Of a stretch of 35,377 bases of DNA, positions 7,075-16,125 are shown in pieces (position 1 is the first letter of the stretch; every line of letters begins with the position of its first letter). The DNA is from Parabacteroides sp. OttesenSCG-928-G21 (GTDB taxonomy: Bacteria; Bacteroidota; Bacteroidia; Bacteroidales; Tannerellaceae). The stretch covers positions 1-35,377 of the forward strand of contig JAJDIA010000007.1 in NCBI GenBank assembly GCA_030266465.1, read 5' to 3'. A model generated the notes under the pieces. It worked only from the letters and a program-made list of their open reading frames with translations. It ran no database searches and was not told the origin of the DNA. The position numbers and the translations under genes are program-made.

Positions 7075-9129
7075 ATGAGAAAAGAAAAAACGTGCCCGTC
7101 AAAGGCCTTTCGTTTCCGTCGGTTTATGCGGAAAAATTATGCGGCCTTTTGCAGTTTGCACAAAGTAGTTAACATTGGAGTACTCAGCGCTACCACTTTG
7201 GTTTTTGCATTGCCGGATTCAACACAGGCGCAAAATGCAATGCGGTATACCGTTGAAGATGAAACTCCTATCGAACTGGAAGAGGTTGAGGTAACGGCCT
7301 CGCGCGCTCCCATAGCGCTCAATCAGGCGGCTAAAATTGTGACGGTTATTACCGCGCCTGAGATATCGGCGTCGCCGGTCACGAGTATTCAAGACCTATT
7401 AGAGTATGCTGTCGGCGTAGACGTCAGGCAGCGCGGTGAAGGGGGAACCCAAGCCGACGTCTCCATACGAGGCGGAACATTTGACCAAATTGCCGTACTG
7501 CTTAACGGAGTTAATCTCTCTAATCCCCAAACAGGCCATTATAGTTTCGACCTGCCTGTTAATCTCTCAGACATTGATCGTATTGAAATTGTATCCGGAC
7601 CTTCTTCCCGTATTTTTGGAGCCAGTGCTTTTGCCGGCGCTATTAATATTATTACTAAAACAGGAGAAGGCAACAGTCTGACTACGGATAATTATGTCGG
7701 AATGCATGAAAGTTGGAAGCTGGAAGCCGGCGTAAATCACGCTGTCCGAAATTTCAATCAGCGTTTCTCGGCAGGGTATTCCTCTTCCGGAGGGTATATC
7801 GATAATACGGATTATAAGCAACTGAACGTATTCTGGCAATCGCAGGTGAAAAGTAGTGCAGGCGATTTTCGTTTTCAGGCCGGATATAATGAAAAAGGTT
7901 ATGGCGCAAATAGTTTTTATTCGGCAGCTTATCCTAATCAATATGATAAGACGCGTCGTTTTTTTGTTTCTGCAGGGGGTGAGACTAATGGTGTTGTACG
8001 TATTTCTCCCAAAGTTTACTGGACACGTCATTTTGATCGTTATGAGCTTTTCCGGACCAATCCGGCGGAATGGTATGCGGGACATAATTATCATGAAACA
8101 GAGGTGTTTGGTGCGAATCTGAATGCCACAACCGAATGGTCGTTAGGTCGGACTACTGCAGGTGTTGAATTCAGGAATGAAGGTGTTCGAAGTAATGTCT
8201 TGGGGAAGCTTATGGATGAACCCAAAGATGTTCCGTTTGAAAAAGGTGCGAAGTATCTGAAAAGTGATAACCGTACGAATATAAGTTACTTTTTAGAACA
8301 TAATATCATGACGCAACGTTTTACTTTATCCGCCGGCGTATTGGCTAATTATAATACCGGTTTGAATGAAAAGATGCGACTTTATCCGGGAGTAGATGTC
8401 AGTTACCGGATAGGTAGCGATACGCGTCTTTATGGAAGCTGGAATCGTGCGTTGCGTATGCCTACTTTTACCGATCTTTATTACGAGAGTAAGATTATAT
8501 TGGGGAATGCTAATCTGAAACCGGAAGAGAGCGAGGCGTTTGAAGTAGGCGTGAAATATAGCTCGTATTTCCTTCGCGCTTATGTGGCTGCGTTTTATCG
8601 GAAAGGTAAGGATATGATCGATTGGGTGAAGAAGAATCCGGAGGATATTTGGGAAAGCCGTAATTTAACAGAGGTCAACAATAGGGGAATTGAGACCAAT
8701 GTGAGCTTTCTGCCCCGTGAGTTATTCGGTAATAATTTTTTTATCCGTAAGATTGATGTAGGGTATGCCTATATTTCTCAAGAGAAAGATAGCGAAACCT
8801 ATATCTCCAATTACGCACTTGATTATCTGAAGCATAAATTCACGGCACAGGTTAGTCATACAATCTGGCGTTCGTTTACTGCTTCCTGGCATTTGCGTTG
8901 GCAGGACAGAGCAGGCAGCTATACGAAATATGTAGATTTGCAACCGGCTTATGAAGAACCGTATGCACCTTATTGTGTGGTTGATCTAAAACTGAACTGG
9001 CAGCATGAGAACCTGAATGTATATGCAGAAGTCAACAATCTGTTTGATGCCGCTTATTACGATCTGGGCAATATCCCACAACCTGGTATTTGGCTCAGGG
9101 GAGGTTTTAGTTATACACTTCCTTTTTAA
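7075..9129 (+). CDS. TonB-dependent outer membrane receptor (BtuB-like)
   Basis: TonB box/plug ELEEVEVTASRAP, VDVRQRGEGGTQADVSIRGGTFDQIAVLLNGV, C-terminal barrel ending in aromatic residue (FSYTLPF). Confidence 0.93.
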   Translation: MRKEKTCPSKAFRFRRFMRKNYAAFCSLHKVVNIGVLSATTLVFALPDSTQAQNAMRYTVEDETPIELEEVEVTASRAPIALNQAAKIVTVITAPEISASPVTSIQDLLEYAVGVDVRQRGEGGTQADVSIRGGTFDQIAVLLNGVNLSNPQTGHYSFDLPVNLSDIDRIEIVSGPSSRIFGASAFAGAINIITKTGEGNSLTTDNYVGMHESWKLEAGVNHAVRNFNQRFSAGYSSSGGYIDNTDYKQLNVFWQSQVKSSAGDFRFQAGYNEKGYGANSFYSAAYPNQYDKTRRFFVSAGGETNGVVRISPKVYWTRHFDRYELFRTNPAEWYAGHNYHETEVFGANLNATTEWSLGRTTAGVEFRNEGVRSNVLGKLMDEPKDVPFEKGAKYLKSDNRTNISYFLEHNIMTQRFTLSAGVLANYNTGLNEKMRLYPGVDVSYRIGSDTRLYGSWNRALRMPTFTDLYYESKIILGNANLKPEESEAFEVGVKYSSYFLRAYVAAFYRKGKDMIDWVKKNPEDIWESRNLTEVNNRGIETNVSFLPRELFGNNFFIRKIDVGYAYISQEKDSETYISNYALDYLKHKFTAQVSHTIWRSFTASWHLRWQDRAGSYTKYVDLQPAYEEPYAPYCVVDLKLNWQHENLNVYAEVNNLFDAAYYDLGNIPQPGIWLRGGFSYTLPF

Positions 9130-9136
9130 TAAAAAG

Positions 9137-9168
9137 AAAAGGCAGCATACGGATATGCTGCCTTTTTT
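9137..9168 (+). terminator. Rho-independent terminator after TonB receptor
   Basis: GGCAGCATA-CGGA-TATGCTGCC-TTTTTT, perfect 9-bp stem. Confidence 0.92.
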
Positions 9169-9244
9169 CATCGACACATTAGTTCATCGTTTTACTATAA
9201 ATTCCAATATGGTCTATTGTTTGTATTATAACAATTTCAGGAAA

Positions 9245-9676
9245 TTATTGTTTAGATAAAACCATCAAAACGTTTCCTTCTTTGTCTAATAGTTGTATTT
9301 CATTGCTATCCTTGCCGGTCTTTACACTATTGATAAGTTCCAGATTTTTGAAAATTTTACTTTCCACTGCCATATCCAGACAAGCCATCATAGTAGCTGC
9401 AGCAGGAGCGAACGAAATATTAGAAATATTATTGGGATCGAGTTTTATTGCTGAGTTAAAATTATTGCAACTGCCATTACCATGTACACGCAGTGCAGCC
9501 ATATCAAATTCCATAAAAGGCATTTTCTCTTTTGAGACTTTCTCCCCGTTTACTTCCACAATAGTCCATTTCCCTTCAAGTGACTTCACATCTGTTTTAG
9601 CTGCGGAACAACCAACAAGCATAGTTAAACTTAAGGGAATCAACATTAAATAATAAATAACTTTTTTCATAACCAT
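9245..9676 (-). CDS. META domain-containing lipoprotein (HslJ-like)
   Basis: Lipobox LVGC; LEGKWTIVEVNGEKV and GNGSCNNFNSAIKLD typical of META domains. Confidence 0.85.
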   Translation of the reverse strand: MVMKKVIYYLMLIPLSLTMLVGCSAAKTDVKSLEGKWTIVEVNGEKVSKEKMPFMEFDMAALRVHGNGSCNNFNSAIKLDPNNISNISFAPAAATMMACLDMAVESKIFKNLELINSVKTGKDSNEIQLLDKEGNVLMVLSKQ

Positions 9677-9858
9677 AACTTTTTAAATTCCTTATTCATA
9701 AGACGCTTTTTAGCGGCAAATTGTTTATGAAAAAGTTGCATTTTAGCGAACATTAACAAACCCGGTGGTTTTCATTTAACAAGATGCATTATGTTTTTCT
9801 TTGATATTTATGTATGTTTGCAAATAACCAGTTCAAATAAGTAAAAATCGGTTTTCTA

Positions 9859-11187
9859 ATGAATAGACACCTCATATTTCTCTTTAGTTTCTTCTCTCTT
9901 TTGACTATATTTTCTTGCTCTCAACGGAATAAACATGCATTAACAGATGATTTGGATAGTAATTGGACCGATAGTTTACAGGGTGTTTATTTTCAGTATG
10001 GTATTTGTATTGACTCGCTCGATGTAACTGAATATCCGATTCGAAATGGCGATAATATGGCGCTCATTTTTTCTCGTTTAGGATTTACTCCACGTCAATC
10101 CGATAGTATAACAAGGGCTTGTTCGGAGGTTCTTGATCCGACTAAACTGCGTGCCGGAATGCATTATAGTGTTTTTTCTACTTTAGATACGCTTCAGACG
10201 GTTACTCATATCGCTTTTGCCAAATCACTGACCGATTTTGCCGTTATAGATTTGACGGGCGATGAAATTAATGCGTACGAATACAGTAAACCGATTACGT
10301 ATCAACGGCATTATGCCGAAGGCACTTTGAATGCTTCGCTTTGGAATACTTTACAGCGAGAGGGTACGGATCCTTTCCTTGCTGTAAAAATGGCTGATGT
10401 ATATGCTTGGCAAATTGATTTTTATGATGTAAAACCAGGCGATTCTTTTCAGGTATTATATGATGTGGCATATATTGACGATACGACATCGTTGGGCGTT
10501 GCTACTATTGAAGGAGTAATATTTAATCATCGCGGAAAAGAGTTTGTAGGCATTCCATTTACACAGGATAGCGTATTCGAATATTTTGATGAAGAAGGGA
10601 ATAGCCTGCGTAAAGCTTTTCTGAAAGCTCCGCTTGATTTTGTCCGGGTTACTTCACGATTCAGTAATGCCCGCTTGCATCCTGTATTGAAAGTATACCG
10701 GGCACATCATGGGGTTGATTATGCAGCACCTACGGGAACGCCTGTGAAAAGTATCGGGGCTGGTACCGTTGTAGAAAAGGGTTATCAAGCCAATGGCGGA
10801 GGCAACTATCTGAAGGTAAAACACAATTCTGTGTATACCACTACGTATATGCACTTAAGTCGCTTTGCTACCGGAATTCAGAAGGGTAGCGCGGTGCAGC
10901 AGGGTGAAGTGATTGGCTATGTAGGTTCCACCGGTTTATCTACCGGACCACATCTTGATTTCCGGGTGCATAAGAACGGCCAGCCGATTAATCCTTTGGA
11001 GATGGAAGCCCCTCCGTCCTTACCGGTTAAACCGGAACTGGTGGATACCTTTGCGATAGTGAAGCAACGGGTTTTAGCAGAAATAGATAGTTTTAGTATT
11101 ATTCATCGGCAGGAAAAACTATCTTTGGATTATTATCTGGCGAGTTCGGATGAAAAAGAGAAGGAAGAACAGACCGGAGGGCTTTAA
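9859..11187 (+). CDS. M23 family metallopeptidase, predicted lipoprotein
   Basis: Lipobox-like TIFSC; HPVLKVYRAHHGVDYAAPTGTPVKSIGAGTVV and STGLSTGPHLDFRVHKNGQPINPL (HxxxD...HLDF-type M23 motifs; canonical HxH appears as HLD). Confidence 0.88.
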   Translation: MNRHLIFLFSFFSLLTIFSCSQRNKHALTDDLDSNWTDSLQGVYFQYGICIDSLDVTEYPIRNGDNMALIFSRLGFTPRQSDSITRACSEVLDPTKLRAGMHYSVFSTLDTLQTVTHIAFAKSLTDFAVIDLTGDEINAYEYSKPITYQRHYAEGTLNASLWNTLQREGTDPFLAVKMADVYAWQIDFYDVKPGDSFQVLYDVAYIDDTTSLGVATIEGVIFNHRGKEFVGIPFTQDSVFEYFDEEGNSLRKAFLKAPLDFVRVTSRFSNARLHPVLKVYRAHHGVDYAAPTGTPVKSIGAGTVVEKGYQANGGGNYLKVKHNSVYTTTYMHLSRFATGIQKGSAVQQGEVIGYVGSTGLSTGPHLDFRVHKNGQPINPLEMEAPPSLPVKPELVDTFAIVKQRVLAEIDSFSIIHRQEKLSLDYYLASSDEKEKEEQTGGL

Positions 11188-11214
11188 TTATCAACTAACT
11201 TTATTCTTTTTCAT

Positions 11215-11583
11215 ATGAAATTTTTAGGAAATCTTATCTGGTTGCTTTTCGGGGGTATTATTACAGCTATTGAATACCTTATCTCCAGTTTGCTGTTAAT
11301 GATAACCATTATAGGTATTCCTTTTGGACTGCAAACGCTAAAATTGGCTACGCTTGCTTTATGGCCTTTCGGACGTAAAGTCACAGATAGCGGAAACTCG
11401 GGTGGTTGTTTGAGTCTTATCATGAATATACTCTGGTTGATTTTAGGAGGCTTTTGTATCTGTCTGACACATTTGTTTTTCGGATTATTGCTCTGTATTA
11501 CAATAATCGGAATACCCTTCGGACGCCAGCATTTCAAATTAGCCGCATTGGCATTGACACCATTCGGAAAACAGATTAACTAA
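11215..11583 (+). CDS. YccF domain-containing inner membrane protein with internal duplication
   Basis: Two copies of IxxxIIGIPFGxQxxKLAxLALxPFG. Confidence 0.9.
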   Translation: MKFLGNLIWLLFGGIITAIEYLISSLLLMITIIGIPFGLQTLKLATLALWPFGRKVTDSGNSGGCLSLIMNILWLILGGFCICLTHLFFGLLLCITIIGIPFGRQHFKLAALALTPFGKQIN

Positions 11584-11729
11584 TACGGGAATATCCGGAT
11601 TTTAATTTCATAACCATTCCTGCCTGATCCGGCTTCATATATCAGCAAAAGATAAATGAATAATTTGTACCTTTGCCTCTCCAATCAGGTAAACACAAGA
11701 GATTTAATTATAATTAATAGCATACTACA

Positions 11730-13211
11730 ATGGCAAAAGAGCTTAAAGAACTCACTTCAAGAAGTGTAAACTATTCACAATGGTATCAGGATTTGGTGAT
11801 TAAGGCTGAGTTGGCAGAGAACTCTGCTGTGCGCGGGTGTATGGTCATCCGGCCGTATGGATATGCCATTTGGGAAAAAATGCAGCGTGTGTTGGACGAT
11901 ATGTTCAAGGAAACCGGACATGTGAATGCCTATTTCCCTTTGCTTATTCCCAAATCGTTCTTAAGCAAAGAGGCGCAACATGTGGAAGGTTTTGCCAAGG
12001 AATGCGCTGTTGTGACGCACTACCGACTGAAAAATAATCCAGACGGAGCAGGTGTCGTGGTTGATCCGGCGGCCAAGTTGGAAGAGGAGTTGATCATTCG
12101 TCCTACGTCTGAAACAATTATCTGGAATACGTACCGGAACTGGATTCAGTCTTATCGTGATCTGCCTATTTTAATAAATCAATGGGCAAATGTAATGCGT
12201 TGGGAAATGCGTACCCGGCTGTTTCTTCGTACTGCTGAATTTTTGTGGCAGGAAGGGCACACGGCACATGCTACACGCGAAGAGGCTATAGAGGAAACTC
12301 TGAAAATGCAGGGTGTTTATGCCACTTTTGCAGAAAAATATATGGCTATGCCTGTTATTAAAGGGGTGAAATCGGAAAGCGAACGATTCGCCGGTGCGGA
12401 AGATACTTATACAATCGAAGCGATGATGCAGGACGGAAAGGCGTTGCAAGCCGGAACATCCCATTTCTTAGGGCAGAATTTCGGGAAAGCTTTTGATGTC
12501 ACATTTATTGATAAAAACGGAAAGAGTGAATATGCCTGGGCTACTTCCTGGGGGTTATCTACCCGAATGATTGGTGCGTTGATTATGTGTCATTCCGATG
12601 ATAATGGTTTGGTATTACCACCGCTATTGGCGCCGATTCAGGTTGTAATTGTTCCTATTTACAAGAATGAAGAGCAACTGGCTGCTATCAGTGAACGGGT
12701 AAACAAAATAGTGAAAAACCTGAAAGCGATGGGTATTTCTGTGAAATATGATGATGCCGATAATAAAAAACCGGGATGGAAATTTGCAGAATACGAATTG
12801 AAGGGAGTTCCTGTGCGTCTTGCTATGGGAGGACGTGATCTGGAACACAATACTGTTGAGGTGATGCGTCGCGATAAACTGGAAAAAGAAACAGTTTCTT
12901 GTGTGAAAATTGAAGAATATATTAAAGAGTTACTGGATGATATCCAACAGAATATCTACCAGAAAGCGTATGATTTCCGTGCTTCACACATTATTTCGGT
13001 AGACAGTTATGATGAGTTTAAGGAACGCATCGAAGACGGTCTCTTTATTCTGGCTCACTGGGATGGTACTCCGGAAACAGAAGAGCTGATTAAAAATGAT
13101 ACGAAAGCAACGATCCGGTGTATACCTTTGGAAGGCGATAAAGCACCCGGTAAGTGTATGGTGACAGGCAAACCTTCAGCACAACGCGTATTGTTTGCCC
13201 GTGCGTATTGA
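11730..13211 (+). CDS. proS: Prolyl-tRNA synthetase, archaeal/eukaryotic-like type
   Basis: [99 protein letters not shown]. Confidence 0.96.
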   Translation: MAKELKELTSRSVNYSQWYQDLVIKAELAENSAVRGCMVIRPYGYAIWEKMQRVLDDMFKETGHVNAYFPLLIPKSFLSKEAQHVEGFAKECAVVTHYRLKNNPDGAGVVVDPAAKLEEELIIRPTSETIIWNTYRNWIQSYRDLPILINQWANVMRWEMRTRLFLRTAEFLWQEGHTAHATREEAIEETLKMQGVYATFAEKYMAMPVIKGVKSESERFAGAEDTYTIEAMMQDGKALQAGTSHFLGQNFGKAFDVTFIDKNGKSEYAWATSWGLSTRMIGALIMCHSDDNGLVLPPLLAPIQVVIVPIYKNEEQLAAISERVNKIVKNLKAMGISVKYDDADNKKPGWKFAEYELKGVPVRLAMGGRDLEHNTVEVMRRDKLEKETVSCVKIEEYIKELLDDIQQNIYQKAYDFRASHIISVDSYDEFKERIEDGLFILAHWDGTPETEELIKNDTKATIRCIPLEGDKAPGKCMVTGKPSAQRVLFARAY

Positions 13212-13216
13212 TTGTT

Positions 13217-14884
13217 TTAGCTCAATCCTTCAACCATTCCATTAACAATATCAATATGCTTGGCCTGTGGTTCTTTCGGCAGGCCGGGCATTCGCATAAT
13301 TTCACCCATTACTACAACAATCATTTCCGCTCCGCTATTGATAACAACATCTCTGACTTTCAATTCAAAGTTGGTGGCAACACCGTAAGCTTTCGGGTCG
13401 GAGGAGAAAGAGTATTGCGTTTTGGCGATACATATCGGATAGTGTGAGATCCCCAGCTCTTCAATTTGTTTTATTTTCTTATCAGCCAATGTCGTATAAA
13501 CGATAGAAGAAGCACCGTAGATATTCTTGGCAACCTTACTGATCTTTTCACGAACCGGATCGGACTCTTCATACGTGTATTTAAGTGCGGACGAAGGGTT
13601 CTTTTCTATTGTTTCGACAACTAACCGGGCTAATTCTTCCCCACCTGTTCCGCCTTCTGCGAATACATTGTTGACGGCAAAGCCCACATCAAGGGAACGA
13701 CAATGCCGGGCTGCCATTTCAATTTCCTCTTCCACATCAAAAGCATAGCGGTTGAAAGTAACAATTACCTGCTGGCCGAAGCTTTTGATATTCTTTATAT
13801 GTTTATCCAGATTGGCGAGGCCGCTTTTCAGTCCCTCCATATTTGGTTCCTTGATTTTAGATTCTGGAACTCCGCCATGCATTTTCAAACTTTGCGAAGT
13901 GGCGACAATAACGGTCAGTTTAGGTTCCAGACCAGCTTTCCGGCATTTAATATTAAAGAATTTTTCCGCCCCTAAATCTGCTCCGAATCCGGCTTCGGTA
14001 ATAACATAGTCTCCATAGGTCAATGCCATTTTTGTGGCTAATATAGAGTTACATCCATGTGCGATATTGGCAAACGGTCCTCCGTGAACAAAGGCCGGCG
14101 TATTTTCTGTTGTCTGAACCAGATTGGGTTTCAAGGCATCTTTTAGTAAAACGGTAATGGCACCTGCAATTTCCAGATCGTTTACGGTAAATGGTTTGCC
14201 TTCATAGGTATACCCTAAAAGTATATTTCCTATCCGTCGTTTTAAGTCATCTAAATCAGAAGCAAGACAGAGGATAGCCATAATTTCAGAGGCCGGTGTA
14301 ATGTCAAAACCTGTTTCGGTCGGCACTCCATTCACGGGACCTCCCAGACCGGAAACAATATGGCGCAAACTCCGGTCGTTCACATCCAACACTCTTTTCC
14401 AGTAAACATCTTTCAAACCAAGACAATTATCGCGATTTTGATAAATATAATTGTCCAGCAGCGCAGTGATCATATTATGGGCAGAGGTAACCGCATGAAA
14501 ATCTCCGGTAAAATGCAGGTTAATATTTTCCATAGGGAGAACCTGGGAATGGCCTCCTCCGGCAGCTCCTCCTTTCATTCCGAAGCAAGGTCCCAGTGAG
14601 GGTTCACGTAAAGCGACTACCGCTTTCTTTCCGATTTTATTTAATCCCAGCGCCAGACCGATAGAGACGGTTGTCTTTCCGATCCCTGCTTTTGTTGGTG
14701 TGATGGCTGTTACCAGAATCAGGTTATGCTTTTTAATCTGTTCTTCCTGAATCAGATGAAGTGGAATCTTGGCGATATGCCGTCCGTAATTTTGTACCTC
14801 TTCCCGGGATATTCCTAAGCCGGAAGCTATCTCTTTAATCTTTTTCAGATCGGTTTCTCTGGCTATTTCTATGTCTGTTTTCAT
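13217..14884 (-). CDS. fhs: Formate--tetrahydrofolate ligase
   Basis: [81 protein letters not shown]. The track start at 14911 has an alternative ATG at 14884 (MKTDIEIA). Confidence 0.97.
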   Translation of the reverse strand: MKTDIEIARETDLKKIKEIASGLGISREEVQNYGRHIAKIPLHLIQEEQIKKHNLILVTAITPTKAGIGKTTVSIGLALGLNKIGKKAVVALREPSLGPCFGMKGGAAGGGHSQVLPMENINLHFTGDFHAVTSAHNMITALLDNYIYQNRDNCLGLKDVYWKRVLDVNDRSLRHIVSGLGGPVNGVPTETGFDITPASEIMAILCLASDLDDLKRRIGNILLGYTYEGKPFTVNDLEIAGAITVLLKDALKPNLVQTTENTPAFVHGGPFANIAHGCNSILATKMALTYGDYVITEAGFGADLGAEKFFNIKCRKAGLEPKLTVIVATSQSLKMHGGVPESKIKEPNMEGLKSGLANLDKHIKNIKSFGQQVIVTFNRYAFDVEEEIEMAARHCRSLDVGFAVNNVFAEGGTGGEELARLVVETIEKNPSSALKYTYEESDPVREKISKVAKNIYGASSIVYTTLADKKIKQIEELGISHYPICIAKTQYSFSSDPKAYGVATNFELKVRDVVINSGAEMIVVVMGEIMRMPGLPKEPQAKHIDIVNGMVEGLS

Positions 14885-15064
14885 ACCCTTCAGTATTTGA
14901 TTATAGAGCAAAGTAAAGCAATATAAATGATGATTACAAAAAGAGGGCTTATTCTATTCTGCTTACTTAGCGCTAAACCCAGCTTTCTTCGCGCGTACTA
15001 TTCTTTTCATCGTTATCTGATTGTGTTTTCATCAGCATTGTCTCTTCTTTTTATAAGGATGAAG

Positions 15065-15158
15065 TTATAATACACCAATTGGTAGATTATAATACACCAG
15101 CTGGTGAATATTAGTACACCAACTGGTGTATATATATACACGCATGGGAGAATTATAA
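15065..15158. repeat. Tandem 22-bp palindromic units (three clear, one degenerate)
   Basis: Units start at 15071 TACACCAATTGGTAGA, 15093 TACACCAGCTGGTGAA, 15115 TACACCAACTGGTGTA, and degenerate 15137 TACACGCATGGGAG; AT-rich linkers (TTATAA-like) keep the same 22-bp phase. Confidence 0.88.
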
Positions 15159-15520
15159 CTTGTTTATGATGAAAGTACAACATCATGCTATTGAAATCCC
15201 TACTTCTTGCTGATGAAAGGTCTATCTGTTTCAGGAGGTTTTTTGAAGAATAGAATGTTATATTTTTGTCGGTTTTTATTTCATGTGTCATGCAAAGTTG
15301 CTGTTTTTGTGAATAATTGTAATGTCGAGATTGCAAAAACCATGCTTTTAGTAAGAAAAACTATTAAAGTATTGTAAAAATAGGCGACATTATAGATTAT
15401 GTATGATAATATGATTATTTTTGTGATTAAATAATAGCAAAAAGTCAACAATTCTAATTGTCGAATAGCAAAACGAAAGAAATAAAAGATTTTATTGCAG
15501 TATAAAGAAAGGAGCTGATT

Positions 15521-16024
15521 ATGGCAACTATACGATTTAACGATGCAGCATTGGGTAAGAAATCATGGGTAGCTAATACCTGGAACAGAGTTACTGATTT
15601 ATTTGGTCATACGACAAGTATCAGTAAGTGTGTAGGTTTTTGTACTGCCCGTCAGGAGTCGGAATTAGGTAAGTTGCAGCAAGATGTTTATGATTTGTGC
15701 ACTTATGCACTTCAAGACCTGCTGCCGAAAGCCGGTGCATATCAGCAAGCATTGATGGATACCGTATTGCAGGCAAGTACAGTCTATTCGCCGGAAGAGG
15801 CGCAGTTGGTATTTGATGAGGGCAATGCTACCATAGAGATTATCAAGAGTCATATCCGTATTATTCGCTATAATATAGAGTTGATACAGGAGGCCTGTGA
15901 TAAGGCAGAGTCGGTTAGTGATGCACAAACAAGAATAGTTGTTTATAACCATTCTGTTATGCCGTTAGTAGAAACGTTGCGAACGAATATTCGTCAGCTT
16001 GAACAGCTTATTCTATTTGCATAA
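15521..16024 (+). CDS. Hypothetical protein, 167 aa, predicted largely helical
   Basis: Complete ORF, SD-like AAAGGAG about 8 nt before ATG, own terminator downstream; no family recognised. Confidence 0.8.
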   Translation: MATIRFNDAALGKKSWVANTWNRVTDLFGHTTSISKCVGFCTARQESELGKLQQDVYDLCTYALQDLLPKAGAYQQALMDTVLQASTVYSPEEAQLVFDEGNATIEIIKSHIRIIRYNIELIQEACDKAESVSDAQTRIVVYNHSVMPLVETLRTNIRQLEQLILFA

Positions 16025-16066
16025 CCTTTATATAGAAAAAGATAACTTTAATTAGTACTTTAATTG

Positions 16067-16105
16067 AAAAAGGAGCTGTCCTGCTTTGCCGGGAGAGCTC
16101 CTTTT
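16067..16105 (+). terminator. Rho-independent terminator
   Basis: AAAAGGAGCT...AGCTCCTTTT inverted repeat between convergent genes. Confidence 0.85.
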
Positions 16106-16125
16106 AGTTGTTATATGGGCGGAAT

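Noticed and set aside
13212-13216. Missing terminator between convergent proS and fhs
   Set aside because: Stops are 5 bp apart so transcripts must overlap, but such tight convergence is common and not by itself notable.
14967-14976. TTAGCGCTAA palindrome
   Set aside because: A single 10-bp palindrome; could occur by chance and has no repeats or context.
15013-15336. 107-aa minus-strand ORF (MQSRHYNYSQKQQ...)
   Set aside because: It runs through the palindromic repeat array and AT-rich DNA; the translation looks like repeat read-through (PVGVLIFTSWCIIIYQLVYYN), with no family resemblance.
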